Positions 1 through 8,547 of a stretch of 16,773 nucleotides of DNA are shown piece after piece (the first letter of the stretch is position 1; each line of letters begins with the position of its first letter). Under the pieces are notes generated by a model, which was not told the DNA's origin, searched no databases, and saw only the letters and a list, made by a program, of their open reading frames with translations. The translations under genes were made by a program, and so were the position numbers. The stretch covers positions 1 through 16,773 of the forward strand of contig SFHH01000054.1 in NCBI GenBank assembly GCA_004555735.1. Direction: 5' to 3'. The stretch is from Acidaminococcus fermentans. GTDB lineage: Bacteria > Bacillota_C > Negativicutes > Acidaminococcales > Acidaminococcaceae.

Positions 1-1
1 C

Positions 2-427
2 CATTATCGCAGTCTTTCCTGCACAAATTGGGTATTATCTCCTGAATTGACCTATATTCTCCTTCCCCATGATGTCCTTCTCCTTAAGATCCTATCCAAG
101 GGATATCGGATAGAAGGTTCGGAACGTAGTGAACAATGGATATTAAAAGATAATTCTGAAATCATCCGGATCACCAATCCACTTGCCTTTTTGAAGGAAG
201 AAAAAGAAAAGCTGGGAAATCTGCTGAAAACGGCCAAAACTGCTCCCTTTGAAGTCCATGTTTTTGTCATTGCAGCTGATAATTATGCTGATCCTGTCTT
301 CCAGCTGGATGCACCTGCTCGGGCCAAGACCTTGAGCCTGCCAGAGCTGAAGCGTTGGATCCGGCAGCGGAACCTAGATCCCCTGCCCGAAGAAAAGCAG
401 CAGGAAATACTGGTATTACTGCAATAA
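2..427 (+). CDS. 3' part of a NERD-like (nuclease-related domain) protein, cut by the window edge
   Basis: The frame is open from base 2 to the TAA at 425-427, so the gene very likely starts outside the window; the internal TTG at 47 has no convincing Shine-Dalgarno sequence. The visible 141 residues resemble the second half of a NERD domain. The stretch around YRIEGSERSEQW matches the usual '(S/G)GRIxGSExxxxW' part that follows the catalytic E-x-K. It is followed by the NPL-x-x-L-x-x-E-x-x-x-L helix and a VHVFVIAADN strand, where the family has NPxxQ and VVF. The position expected to hold E-V-K reads K-I-L, so the nuclease site looks degenerate. No signal peptide or membrane segment is visible in this part. 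It converges with rpoC across a shared terminator. The NERD assignment is pattern-based and tentative; the coding call itself is firm. Confidence 0.55.
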   Translation, partial: HYRSLSCTNWVLSPELTYILLPHDVLLLKILSKGYRIEGSERSEQWILKDNSEIIRITNPLAFLKEEKEKLGNLLKTAKTAPFEVHVFVIAADNYADPVFQLDAPARAKTLSLPELKRWIRQRNLDPLPEEKQQEILVLLQ

Positions 428-430
428 AAA

Positions 431-480
431 GGGGAATGTGAAGAAATGAAAATTATTTCTTCACATTCCCTTTTTATTTT
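431..480. terminator. Bidirectional intrinsic terminator between the NERD-like gene and rpoC
   Basis: A perfect 16-bp inverted repeat (432-447 with 455-470, arms GGGAATGTGAAGAAAT and its complement) encloses a 7-nt loop. It is followed by TTTTTATTTT on the plus strand and, read the other way, by the complement of the A-run at 426-430. Both converging genes stop within 13 bases of it, so it can serve both directions. Confidence 0.9.
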
Positions 481-482
481 GC

Positions 483-3400
483 TTATTCCTCTGCAGGCTG
501 TTCTGCCAGAGTTTCAGCCGGTTCTTCGCTGACTTCCATCGGACGATGGAGTTTCAGCTGGATGTTCCGGTATTTGGACATACCCGTACCGGCCGGGATC
601 AGTTTCCCGATGATGACGTTTTCTTTCAGGCCCAGCAGCGGATCCACCTTGCCTTTGATAGCGGCATCCGTGAGGTTCCGAGTGGTTTCCTGGAAGGAAG
701 CAGCGGACAGGAAGGAATCGGTAGCCAGAGAAGCCTTGGTGATCCCCAGCAGGATGGGATGACCGACTGCCGGCTGTTTCCCTTCAGCCAGCACTTCGTC
801 GTTCTCATCTTCGAATTGGGCGATATCCACCACGGAGCCCGGCAGCATATTGGTGTCGCCGGCTTCGTCGATCTTATACTTCCGCATCATCTGACGGACC
901 ATGACTTCCACGTGCTTATCGTTGATTTCCACGCCCTGGGACTTGTAGACGCCCAGTACCTGCTGTACCAGATAATGACGGGTAGCAGCCGGACCGGAGA
1001 TCCGCAGGATGTCATGGGGGTTCAGGGAACCTTCGGTGAGGCGGTCGCCCACTTCCACTTTATCCCCTTCTGCCACATGGATCTTAGCCCCGTAAGGAAT
1101 ATGGTAAGATTCATCCGTTCCATCTTCCTTATGGATGATGATGAACCGGCCTTCTTCCTTTTCCTGGATTTCCACAGTACCAGCCACTTCCGTGAGGATA
1201 CCGGGATGTTTCGGTTTCCGGGCTTCGAACAATTCTTCGACACGGGGAAGACCTTGGGTGATATCATCAGCACCAGCAACACCGCCGGTGTGGAAGGTTC
1301 TCATGGTCAGCTGGGTACCCGGTTCGCCGATGGCCTGGGCAGCGATGGTCCCGACAGCTTCGCCCACTTCCACCTTCTTGGCCGTAGCCAGGTTCCGGCC
1401 GTAGCAGGCACGGCAGACTCCGAAATGGGATTTGCAGGTCAGTACAGAACGGATCTTGACTTTCTCCCGCAGGTCGGCGATTACATCGGCCATATCTTCG
1501 GTGATGTAATCGTTGATATGGTAGATGACCTTTCCTTCTTTGTCGGTGATATCTTCGGCCAGGGTACGGCCTACCAGACGATCCCGGAGGGATTCCAGCA
1601 CCGTGCTCTTGTTCTTCCCGGAAGTAATGGCTTCCACATAGACCCCATCCACTTCGTTGTTCCGGATTTTCAGCTCTTTGACAGTCCCGTCTTCCAGGAT
1701 CTTTTCGATCACGTCAGCGGTGAACTTGTCACCGGCCTTGGCCAGGACTTCATCCTTCTCATTGACGATATCTTCTTCCACCTGTTTGTCCAGGAAATGG
1801 TGGGTCATATGTTCCCGGAAAGCCGCTTTCACTTTTTCTTCCGGCACGTTGATTGCCAGGGTTTCCGGTTCTTCATTGCTTTCTTCGTCAGCCGGATACA
1901 GGCTGATTTCCAGTATCTTGGCTGCCATCAGGCGGTCGAAGACTTCTTCGCTGACCACCGTATCGGCTTCCGCCAGGATGGAATCGTCTTCCGGATCCAT
2001 CACGCTGGCAGCCAGGGTACGGCCTACCACATATTCCTTCAGCTTGTGCTGGCTGGAACCCAGGACGGCTTTGCAGAAACGGGCCCGTTCCCGGACCAGA
2101 TTCATGCCGGTCACATCGCAGTCGTCTTCCCGGACGATGACATCCTGGGCCACGTCTACCAGACGGCGGGTCAGATAACCGGAGTCAGCGGTACGCAGGG
2201 CGGTATCGGTCAGACCTTTCCGGGCACCGTGGGAAGAAATGAAGTATTCCAAGATGGTCAGGCCTTCACGGAAGTTGGATTTGATAGGACGGTCGATGAT
2301 CCGACCGGAAGGGTCAGCCATCAGACCACGCATACCAGCCAGCTGACGGATCTGCTGCACGTTACCGCGGGCACCGGAATTGGCCATCATGTATACAGGG
2401 TTGAAAGGATCCATGGTGTGTTTCATCAGGGCGTTGGCCACGTCTTCGGTGGCTTTATCCCAGATGGCGATGACCTTACGGTACCGTTCGTCATCGCTCA
2501 TGAGACCACGGTTGAAGATGGTTTCCACTTTATCGACCTGCTTTTCAGCGGCGGCCAGGATGGAAGCCTTTTCTTTCGGGATCTTGATATCGGAAGCGGC
2601 GATAGACAGACCGGATTTGCAGGCGTTGTCATAGCCCAGCTTCTTGACGATATCCAGAACCCGGGCGGTGCCGAAGTTGCCGTACAGCTTGTGGGCTTTG
2701 GCTACCAGACGGCCCAGTTCCTTCTTATCGATCAATTTGCCCAGGAGCCAGGTGCCGTCTTCCTGTTTGGAGTAATACCGCATTTCTACAGGCAGTTCAC
2801 TGTTGTAGATGATATTCCCCATGGAAGTGGTGACCAGGCTTTCCCCTTTATCCGAGGTTTCCGGGAAGATTTCCGCATTGGGCACCTTCACCTTGATCCG
2901 GGCCTGGAGATCGATCACATGGTTGAAATAGGCCAGACGGGCTTCATCGAAACTGATGAACCGGCGGCCTTCTCCCTTGGCTCCATCTTTGAAGATGGTC
3001 AGGTAGTAGGCCCCCAGCACCATATCCTGGGTAGGAACGGTGATGGGTTTCCCGTCTTTGGGAGCCAGGATGTTGTTGACGGACATCATCAGCACCCGTG
3101 CTTCGGCCTGGGCTTCAGCGGACAGAGGCAGATGGACAGCCATCTGGTCCCCGTCGAAGTCGGCGTTGTAAGGGGTGCAGACCAGAGGATGCAGCTTGAT
3201 GGCCCGGCCTTCGGACAGGATCGGTTCGAACGCCTGGATACCCAGTCTGTGCAGGGTCGGGGCACGGTTCAGCAGCACAGGATGTTCTTTGATCACGTCT
3301 TCCAGTACATCCCATACAGCGTTGGTAGCCCGTTCCACCATCCGTTTGGCGCTCTTGATATTAGTGGCAGCGCCAGTTTCCACCAGACGCTTCATCACAA

Positions 3401-4508
3401 AGGGCTTGAACAGTTCCAGGGCCATTTCTTTCGGCAGGCCGCACTGGTGCATCTTCATTTCAGGCCCGACCACGATTACGCTACGGCCGGAATAGTCCAC
3501 CCGTTTCCCCAGCAGGTTCTGACGGAAACGGCCCTGTTTCCCTTTCAGCATATCGGACAAGGATTTCAGAGGACGGGTACCAGGGCCCGTTACGGCACGG
3601 CCGCGGCGGCCGTTGTCGATCAGGGCATCCACCGCTTCCTGGAGCATCCGTTTTTCGTTCCGGACGATGATATCCGGAGCCTGGAGTTCCTGGAGCCGTT
3701 TCAGACGGTTGTTCCGGTTGATGACCCGGCGGTACAGGTCGTTCAGGTCACTGGTGGCAAACCGGCCGCCGTCCAGCTGAACCATAGGGCGCAGGTCGGG
3801 AGGGATGACCGGGATCACGTCCATGATCATCCATTCCGGTTTGTTGCCGCTCTTCAGGAAGGCTTCGCACACATCCAGGCGGCGGACGATGTTCCGTCTC
3901 TTCTGGAGGCTGGTTTCGGTCTTCAGGGCAGCCCGCAGTTCTTTGGTCAGTTCTTCCACGTTGATTTCATGGAGCAGTTCCTTGATGGCTTCTGCCCCCA
4001 TGCCTACCCGGAAGGTAGGACCGTATTCATCCAGTTTTTCCTGGTATTCCGCTTCGGTGAGCAGCTGTTTCTTGGTCAAGTTGGTATCACCGGGATCCAG
4101 GACGATGTAGCTGGCAAAGTACAGGACTTTTTCCAGGGCTCTCTGGCCGATGTCCAGGATGGCCCCCATCCGGCAGGGGATCCCTTTGAAATACCAGATG
4201 TGAGAGACAGGAGCCGCCAGTTCGATGGACCCCATCCGGTCACGGCGGACTTTGGAGCGGGTGACTTCGACGCCGCATTTGTCGCAGACCACACCCTTAT
4301 AGCGGATGCGTTTGTACTTGCCGCAGTGGCATTCCCAGTCTTTGGTAGGCCCAAAGATCCGTTCACAGAACAGGCCGTCCCGTTCCGGTTTCAGGGTTCT
4401 ATAGTTGATGGTTTCCGGTTTGGTCACTTCCCCGTGGGACCAGGCTCTGATCTTCTCCGGAGAAGCCAGACCGATTCTCATAGAATGAAATTTATTTACG
4501 TCCAACAA
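483..4508 (-). CDS. rpoC: DNA-directed RNA polymerase subunit beta'
   Basis: RpoC is the largest subunit of core RNA polymerase and carries the catalytic magnesium site. The N-terminal zinc site is complete (C60, C62, C75, C78). The active-site motif NADFDGDQ is at about residues 448-455, with the three metal-binding aspartates at 450, 452 and 454. The second zinc cluster is C797 with C1025, C1032 and C1035. The trigger-loop region LTMRTFHTGGVAG follows. At 1341 residues it lacks the large E. coli-type insertions and matches Firmicutes length. I chose TTG at 4508: it gives the canonical MLDVNKF start, places the zinc cysteines at B. subtilis positions, and lies 9 nt after AAGGAG (4518-4523). 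The in-frame GTG at 4514 is only 3 nt from that site. The ribosome-binding site lies just past the rpoB stop codon at 4525, so the two genes are co-transcribed and probably translationally coupled. Confidence 0.98.
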   Translation of the reverse strand: MLDVNKFHSMRIGLASPEKIRAWSHGEVTKPETINYRTLKPERDGLFCERIFGPTKDWECHCGKYKRIRYKGVVCDKCGVEVTRSKVRRDRMGSIELAAPVSHIWYFKGIPCRMGAILDIGQRALEKVLYFASYIVLDPGDTNLTKKQLLTEAEYQEKLDEYGPTFRVGMGAEAIKELLHEINVEELTKELRAALKTETSLQKRRNIVRRLDVCEAFLKSGNKPEWMIMDVIPVIPPDLRPMVQLDGGRFATSDLNDLYRRVINRNNRLKRLQELQAPDIIVRNEKRMLQEAVDALIDNGRRGRAVTGPGTRPLKSLSDMLKGKQGRFRQNLLGKRVDYSGRSVIVVGPEMKMHQCGLPKEMALELFKPFVMKRLVETGAATNIKSAKRMVERATNAVWDVLEDVIKEHPVLLNRAPTLHRLGIQAFEPILSEGRAIKLHPLVCTPYNADFDGDQMAVHLPLSAEAQAEARVLMMSVNNILAPKDGKPITVPTQDMVLGAYYLTIFKDGAKGEGRRFISFDEARLAYFNHVIDLQARIKVKVPNAEIFPETSDKGESLVTTSMGNIIYNSELPVEMRYYSKQEDGTWLLGKLIDKKELGRLVAKAHKLYGNFGTARVLDIVKKLGYDNACKSGLSIAASDIKIPKEKASILAAAEKQVDKVETIFNRGLMSDDERYRKVIAIWDKATEDVANALMKHTMDPFNPVYMMANSGARGNVQQIRQLAGMRGLMADPSGRIIDRPIKSNFREGLTILEYFISSHGARKGLTDTALRTADSGYLTRRLVDVAQDVIVREDDCDVTGMNLVRERARFCKAVLGSSQHKLKEYVVGRTLAASVMDPEDDSILAEADTVVSEEVFDRLMAAKILEISLYPADEESNEEPETLAINVPEEKVKAAFREHMTHHFLDKQVEEDIVNEKDEVLAKAGDKFTADVIEKILEDGTVKELKIRNNEVDGVYVEAITSGKNKSTVLESLRDRLVGRTLAEDITDKEGKVIYHINDYITEDMADVIADLREKVKIRSVLTCKSHFGVCRACYGRNLATAKKVEVGEAVGTIAAQAIGEPGTQLTMRTFHTGGVAGADDITQGLPRVEELFEARKPKHPGILTEVAGTVEIQEKEEGRFIIIHKEDGTDESYHIPYGAKIHVAEGDKVEVGDRLTEGSLNPHDILRISGPAATRHYLVQQVLGVYKSQGVEINDKHVEVMVRQMMRKYKIDEAGDTNMLPGSVVDIAQFEDENDEVLAEGKQPAVGHPILLGITKASLATDSFLSAASFQETTRNLTDAAIKGKVDPLLGLKENVIIGKLIPAGTGMSKYRNIQLKLHRPMEVSEEPAETLAEQPAEE

Positions 4509-4524
4509 GAGCACTCACTCCTTC

Positions 4525-7500
4525 CTACTCTGCATCAGACCCGTTGTCATCGCTGTCATCATGGGAATCGTCCAGATCCATGTTCCCGATATCGGCAATC
4601 ACATCGAAGTCGCTGCCTTCCGGCTGGTCTTCATCCGGGCTCAGTTCTTCTTCTCCGCTCTGGGCAGGGTTCTCTTCCCCTACATTGGCCGCGGTATGGG
4701 GAGCCTTATTGGCCATATCCATATCCAGTTCTCTGGCGATATCACCCATTCCGATATCTTCGTCTTCGTCATCCAGATCGATTTCATCATCGTCTTCATC
4801 CAGTACCTGGATATCCAGACCGATGCTCTGCATTTCTTTCACCAATACCTTGAAGGATTCAGGCACACCCGGTTCCGGGATGTTCTCGCCTTTTACGATG
4901 GCTTCATAGGCTTTCACACGGCCTACCACGTCATCGGACTTCACGGTAAGGATTTCCTGCAGGGTGTAAGCGGCCCCATAGGCTTCCAGGGCCCACACTT
5001 CCATTTCCCCGAATCTCTGGCCGCCGAACTGGGCTTTACCACCCAAAGGCTGCTGGGTAACCAGGGAGTACGGACCGGTGGAACGAGCGTGGATCTTATC
5101 AGCGACCAAATGGTGGAGCTTCAAGTAATAGATACAGCCTACGGTGACCGGGTTGTCGAAGGGTTCCCCGGTACGGCCGTCATACAACGTGGTCTTCCCG
5201 CTGGGATCCACACCGGCCAGCTGCAGGGTCTTTTCCATGTCATCTTCCCGGGCGGAATCGAACACAGGCACTGCCACGGGCACTGCATGGTCCACAGTTT
5301 CCGGCATGCCGTATTTATCCACATCATAGCTGGCTTCTTTCAGTTCGCCAGCCAGTTTCGGGTCTCCAGATTCGATCCGCATGCCCAGGGCACAGGCAGC
5401 CCAGCCCAGATGGGCTTCCAGGATCTGCCCGATGTTCATACGGGAAGGCACGCCCAGAGGGTTCAGCACGATCTGGACCGGTTCCCCGTTGGGCAGGAAC
5501 GGCATATCTTCTCGAGGCATGATCCGGGAAACGACACCCTTGTTCCCGTGACGGCCTGCCATCTTGTCTCCTTCACTGATCTTCCGTTTCTGGACAATGT
5601 GGACCCGTACCTGTTTGCTCACGCCAGGGGGCAGTTCATCGCCGTTCTCCCGGGTGAAGATCTGCACGCTGACGATGATCCCGGATTCCCCATGGGGTAC
5701 CCGCAGGGAGCTGTCCCGGACTTCCCGTGCCTTTTCGGCAAAGATGGCCCGGATCAGCCGTTCTTCCGCACTCAGTTCCGTTTCCCCTTTGGGGGTGACT
5801 TTCCCAACCAGGATATCCCCAGGGCGGACTTCCGCACCGATGCGGATGATCCCGTCTTCATCCAGATCCTTCAGGGCTTCTTCCGAAACGTTGGGGATAT
5901 CCCGGGTGATCTCTTCCGGCCCCAGTTTCGTATCCCGGGCGTCGCAGTTGTATTCTTCGATATGGATGGAAGTGAAGACGTCTTCCTTCACTAAATCCTC
6001 GCTGAGGAGTACAGCGTCTTCGTAGTTGTAGCCTTCCCAGGGCATATAGGCGGCAATGGCGTTACGGCCCAAGGCCAGTTCGCCGTGATCCGTAGCAGGC
6101 CCGTCAGCCAGGACCTGGCCTTCTTCCACCTTGTCTCCCTTGAAGACGATGGGTCGCTGGTTCACGCAGGTGCTCTGGTTGGAGCGTTTGAATTTCAGTA
6201 CATTGTATTCATCCACACCGGCGCCGTCGGCACGGGTAACGATGATCTTGTCGCCGCTTACGTATTTCACCGTCCCGGCGTGTTTGGCCAGGATGCAGAC
6301 ACCGGAGTCCACGGCCACTTTGTATTCCATCCCAGTCCCGACCACAGGAGCTTTGGGATTCAGCAGAGGCACTGCCTGCCGCTGCATGTTAGCCCCCATC
6401 AGAGCACGGTTGGCATCGTCGTTTTCCAGGAAAGGAATCAGGGCTGCAGCGATGGACATAACCTGTTTCGGGGATACGTCCATGAAATCTACCCGGCTGG
6501 GCGGAATGGACAGTACGTCGTTCCGTTCCCGGCAGGTTACGTGGCTGTTGACGAAGGTCCCGTCATCATTCAAGGGTTCGTTGGCCTGTGCCACGATGTA
6601 ATTGTCTTCTTCGTCTGCCGTCATGTAGACGATTTCATTGGTGACCTTGCAGGTCTTCTTGTCTACTTTCCGATAAGGAGTTTCAATGAAGCCATACCGG
6701 TTCACCACCCCGTAGGCAGCCAGAGATCCGATCAGGCCGATGTTGGGGCCTTCAGGGGTTTCGATAGGACACATACGGCCATAGTGGGAAACGTGCACGT
6801 CACGGACTTCATAACCGGCTCTTTCCCGGGACAAACCGCCAGGCCCCAGGGCGGACAGACGGCGTTTGTGGGTCAGTTCCGCCAGAGGGTTGTTCTGGTC
6901 CATGAACTGAGACAGCTGGCTGCTGCCGAAGAATTCCTTCACAGCGGCCACCACTGGACGGATGTTGATCAGTGCCTGAGGCGTGATCACATCGGCATCC
7001 TGGAGGGTCATCCGTTCCCGGATCACCCGTTCCATACGGCTCAGACCGATCCGGAACTGGTTCTGGAGCAGTTCCCCTACGCAACGGACACGCCGGTTGC
7101 CCAGATGATCTATGTCGTCCTTGCCTTCCATGCCGTCGATCACATTCAGCAGATAAGCAAAGGAAGCGATCACATCGGCGGGCGTAATGACCCGGACGGA
7201 AGCATCGATATCTTTGGTGACAATGATCCGTTCCGGTTTTTCCTGGTATTTCACCCAGACTTCTGCATAGCCGGGCTGGCTGTAGATGCCGCTCTGCTCG
7301 ATCTTATCGATTTCTTCATCCCCGATGATGGTACCGGCCGGCAGGACCACTTCGCCCTGGCTGCCGTCAGGATTTTCAAAAGCGATGGGAGAAGTCAGTT
7401 CCTTACCCAGAAGACGCTGGCGCCAACCCAGTTTCTTATTGACCTTATAGCGGCCCACATTGGCCAGATCATACCGCCGGTTGTCAGAGAAGATGTTCTT

Positions 7501-8259
7501 GATCAGCTGGGCGGCATTTTCCAAGTTGGCCGGTTCGCCCGGACGCAGTTTCCGGTAGATTTCCAGCAGGGCATCGTCTTCATTTTTGGTGGTATCCTTG
7601 GCCAGAGTCGCTACCAGGAAAGGATGTTCCCCGAAGGTCCGGATGATATCATCATTGGTAGGCAGCCCCATGACACGGAGCAGTGCTGTAGCCGGCAGTT
7701 TCCGGGTCCGGTCCACACGGGCGTAGATGATGTCGTTCAGGTCGGTTTCATATTCGATCCAGGCGCCCCGGTTGGGGATCACCGTGGTCCCATAGAGGAA
7801 TTTCCCCATGGGATCCATGTCCTTGGCATAATAGACTCCAGGAGACCGGACCAGCTGGCTGACGATGACCCGTTCCGCCCCGTTGATGACGAAGGTCCCG
7901 GTATCGGTCATCAGAGGGAAATCCCCCATGAAGACAGTGGATTCCTTGATTTCTCCCGTATCCTTATACAACAGACGGACATCTACATTCAGGGGTGCTG
8001 CATAGGTGGCATCTTTTTCCTTGCAGGTCTCGATGTCATACTTAGGGTCCCCAATGGTGAAGTTTTCAAAACTCAGTTCCAGGTTATCCGTAAAATCCTT
8101 GATGGGAGAAACATCCTTGAAAACGTCGTGCAGTCCTTCTCTTATGAACCACTCATAAGATTTTCTCTGCAGGTCGATCAAATGAGGCATTTTCAGGACT
8201 TCTTTGATCCGCGCATAACTGTACCGGATGCGGTCGCCATTATGTACCGGCTTAAACAT
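4525..8259 (-). CDS. rpoB: DNA-directed RNA polymerase subunit beta
   Basis: RpoB forms the other jaw of the core RNA polymerase and the rifampicin pocket. The rifampicin region GSSQLSQFMDQNNPL...THKRRLSALGPGG is intact and of the sensitive type (D454, H464 and S469 here correspond to E. coli D516, H526 and S531). The MAGRHGNKGVVSRI segment near the active site and the C-terminal clamp-binding part are present. The core ends at about residue 1153 (GLDIQVL) and is followed by a 91-residue, very acidic, low-complexity tail ending SDDNGSDAE. I chose ATG at 8259 (MFKPVHNGDRIRYSYARIKE) because AAGGAG at 8271-8276 sits 11 nt upstream; the GTG at 8271 overlaps that site and cannot be the start. The gene has its own promoter and a leader with an intrinsic terminator, and rplL is not upstream as in most bacteria. 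Confidence 0.98.
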   Translation of the reverse strand: MFKPVHNGDRIRYSYARIKEVLKMPHLIDLQRKSYEWFIREGLHDVFKDVSPIKDFTDNLELSFENFTIGDPKYDIETCKEKDATYAAPLNVDVRLLYKDTGEIKESTVFMGDFPLMTDTGTFVINGAERVIVSQLVRSPGVYYAKDMDPMGKFLYGTTVIPNRGAWIEYETDLNDIIYARVDRTRKLPATALLRVMGLPTNDDIIRTFGEHPFLVATLAKDTTKNEDDALLEIYRKLRPGEPANLENAAQLIKNIFSDNRRYDLANVGRYKVNKKLGWRQRLLGKELTSPIAFENPDGSQGEVVLPAGTIIGDEEIDKIEQSGIYSQPGYAEVWVKYQEKPERIIVTKDIDASVRVITPADVIASFAYLLNVIDGMEGKDDIDHLGNRRVRCVGELLQNQFRIGLSRMERVIRERMTLQDADVITPQALINIRPVVAAVKEFFGSSQLSQFMDQNNPLAELTHKRRLSALGPGGLSRERAGYEVRDVHVSHYGRMCPIETPEGPNIGLIGSLAAYGVVNRYGFIETPYRKVDKKTCKVTNEIVYMTADEEDNYIVAQANEPLNDDGTFVNSHVTCRERNDVLSIPPSRVDFMDVSPKQVMSIAAALIPFLENDDANRALMGANMQRQAVPLLNPKAPVVGTGMEYKVAVDSGVCILAKHAGTVKYVSGDKIIVTRADGAGVDEYNVLKFKRSNQSTCVNQRPIVFKGDKVEEGQVLADGPATDHGELALGRNAIAAYMPWEGYNYEDAVLLSEDLVKEDVFTSIHIEEYNCDARDTKLGPEEITRDIPNVSEEALKDLDEDGIIRIGAEVRPGDILVGKVTPKGETELSAEERLIRAIFAEKAREVRDSSLRVPHGESGIIVSVQIFTRENGDELPPGVSKQVRVHIVQKRKISEGDKMAGRHGNKGVVSRIMPREDMPFLPNGEPVQIVLNPLGVPSRMNIGQILEAHLGWAACALGMRIESGDPKLAGELKEASYDVDKYGMPETVDHAVPVAVPVFDSAREDDMEKTLQLAGVDPSGKTTLYDGRTGEPFDNPVTVGCIYYLKLHHLVADKIHARSTGPYSLVTQQPLGGKAQFGGQRFGEMEVWALEAYGAAYTLQEILTVKSDDVVGRVKAYEAIVKGENIPEPGVPESFKVLVKEMQSIGLDIQVLDEDDDEIDLDDEDEDIGMGDIARELDMDMANKAPHTAANVGEENPAQSGEEELSPDEDQPEGSDFDVIADIGNMDLDDSHDDSDDNGSDAE

Positions 8260-8321
8260 GTGGTCTCTCACTCCTTTTCTCTAGGCAGGTATTCGAAGAA
8301 AGTACTAAGAATCTATTACAC

Positions 8322-8366
8322 AAAAAAAACAAGGCAGTCAACACAATCAAGATTGATCAGCCTTGT
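8322..8366 (-). terminator. Leader terminator (candidate attenuator) upstream of rpoB
   Basis: On the minus strand ACAAGGC (8366-8360) pairs with GCCTTGT (8335-8329), with an inner CAATC/GATTG helix. The run of eight T residues at 8329-8322 follows directly. The hairpin ends about 60 nt before the rpoB start and lies downstream of the rpoB promoter. It would therefore stop rpoBC transcription unless it is overcome. A weak second promoter (TTGACT, 15 bp, TGTAAT at 8341-8315) overlaps it. Confidence 0.8.
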
Positions 8367-8392
8367 ATCCTGCAATGTCTCTCAGTCAGCAT
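8357..8392 (-). CDS. Candidate 11-codon leader peptide ending inside the rpoB leader terminator
   Basis: ATG at 8392 is preceded by GAGAGGAG with 6 nt of spacing (core AGGAG at 8403-8399), one of the best ribosome-binding sites in the window. The frame reads MLTERHCRIQG and ends with TGA at 8359-8357. The last codons (CAA GGC TGA) lie in the 5' arm of the terminator hairpin. A ribosome finishing this frame would cover that arm and prevent the hairpin from forming. No strong run of one codon is seen, so a specific amino-acid sensor is not obvious. Frames this short occur by chance; the call rests on the ribosome-binding site and on where the frame stops. Confidence 0.45.
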   Translation of the reverse strand: MLTERHCRIQG

Positions 8393-8453
8393 TTCGTGCT
8401 CCTCTCCTCACTTGAGCGGGAACGCGATGTCCAACCACTGAGCACTCGCGAAA
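8392..8453 (-). promoter_or_regulatory. Candidate helix masking the leader-peptide ribosome-binding site
   Basis: In the rpoB leader TTTC (8453-8450) can pair with GAAA (8395-8392), and GTGCTC (8445-8440) with GAGCAC (8401-8396), leaving GCGA bulged on the 5' side. The 3' strand contains part of the AGGAG site and the A of the ATG at 8392. The bulged segment is part of CGCGA (8450-8446), which can instead pair with TCGCG further along the leader, so alternative folds exist. Confidence 0.4.
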
Positions 8454-8482
8454 CCTATATATCCTGCTTTAGCAAACTTCAT
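8408..8482 (-). CDS. Possible 24-codon upstream leader frame, near-leaderless
   Basis: An ATG at 8482 lies only about 9 nt downstream of the -10 box, so the transcript would begin at or a few bases before it, with no room for a ribosome-binding site. The frame starts MKFAKAGYIGFAS and runs 24 codons to TGA at 8410-8408. That stop falls just before the ribosome-binding site of the next short frame (8403-8399). Translation through this frame would also open the helix that masks that site. Evidence for real translation is weak. Confidence 0.25.
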   Translation of the reverse strand: MKFAKAGYIGFASAQWLDIAFPLK

Positions 8483-8490
8483 GGACGATA

Positions 8491-8519
8491 ATTATATCAT
8501 ATAATATGGTTTTTTTCTA
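8491..8519 (-). promoter_or_regulatory. rpoBC promoter (extended -10)
   Basis: The -10 box TATAAT (8496-8491) is a perfect consensus and carries the extended -10 TG (TGATATAAT). The -35 TAGAAA (8519-8514) matches 4 of 6 bases at 17-bp spacing and lies in an AT-rich tract. The predicted start, at about 8484, gives a leader of about 225 nt before rpoB. Confidence 0.75.
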
Positions 8520-8547
8520 TTTTAATATGTAAACTTTATGTGAAATT

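Noticed and set aside
546..4853. A 1435-codon open frame on the plus strand antisense to rpoC and the end of rpoB
   Set aside because: It is codon-aligned with rpoC, so its lack of stops simply reflects rare use of TTA, CTA and TCA codons in the highly expressed rpoC. It has no start context and a composition typical of antisense frames.
6820..6930. Rifampicin-resistance changes in rpoB
   Set aside because: The cluster I region is wild type at D454, H464 and S469.
8315..8341. A second promoter for rpoB (TTGACT, 15 bp, TGTAAT)
   Set aside because: The spacing is too short, and the -35 and spacer are made of the terminator arm and its T-run, so the match is probably fortuitous. Worth rechecking if TSS data show a start near 8308.
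6085..8415. A 776-codon open frame antisense to rpoB (and a 477-codon one at 4561-5994)
   Set aside because: Same explanation: both are aligned to the rpoB codons and arise from codon bias. They have no ribosome-binding site or recognisable domain.
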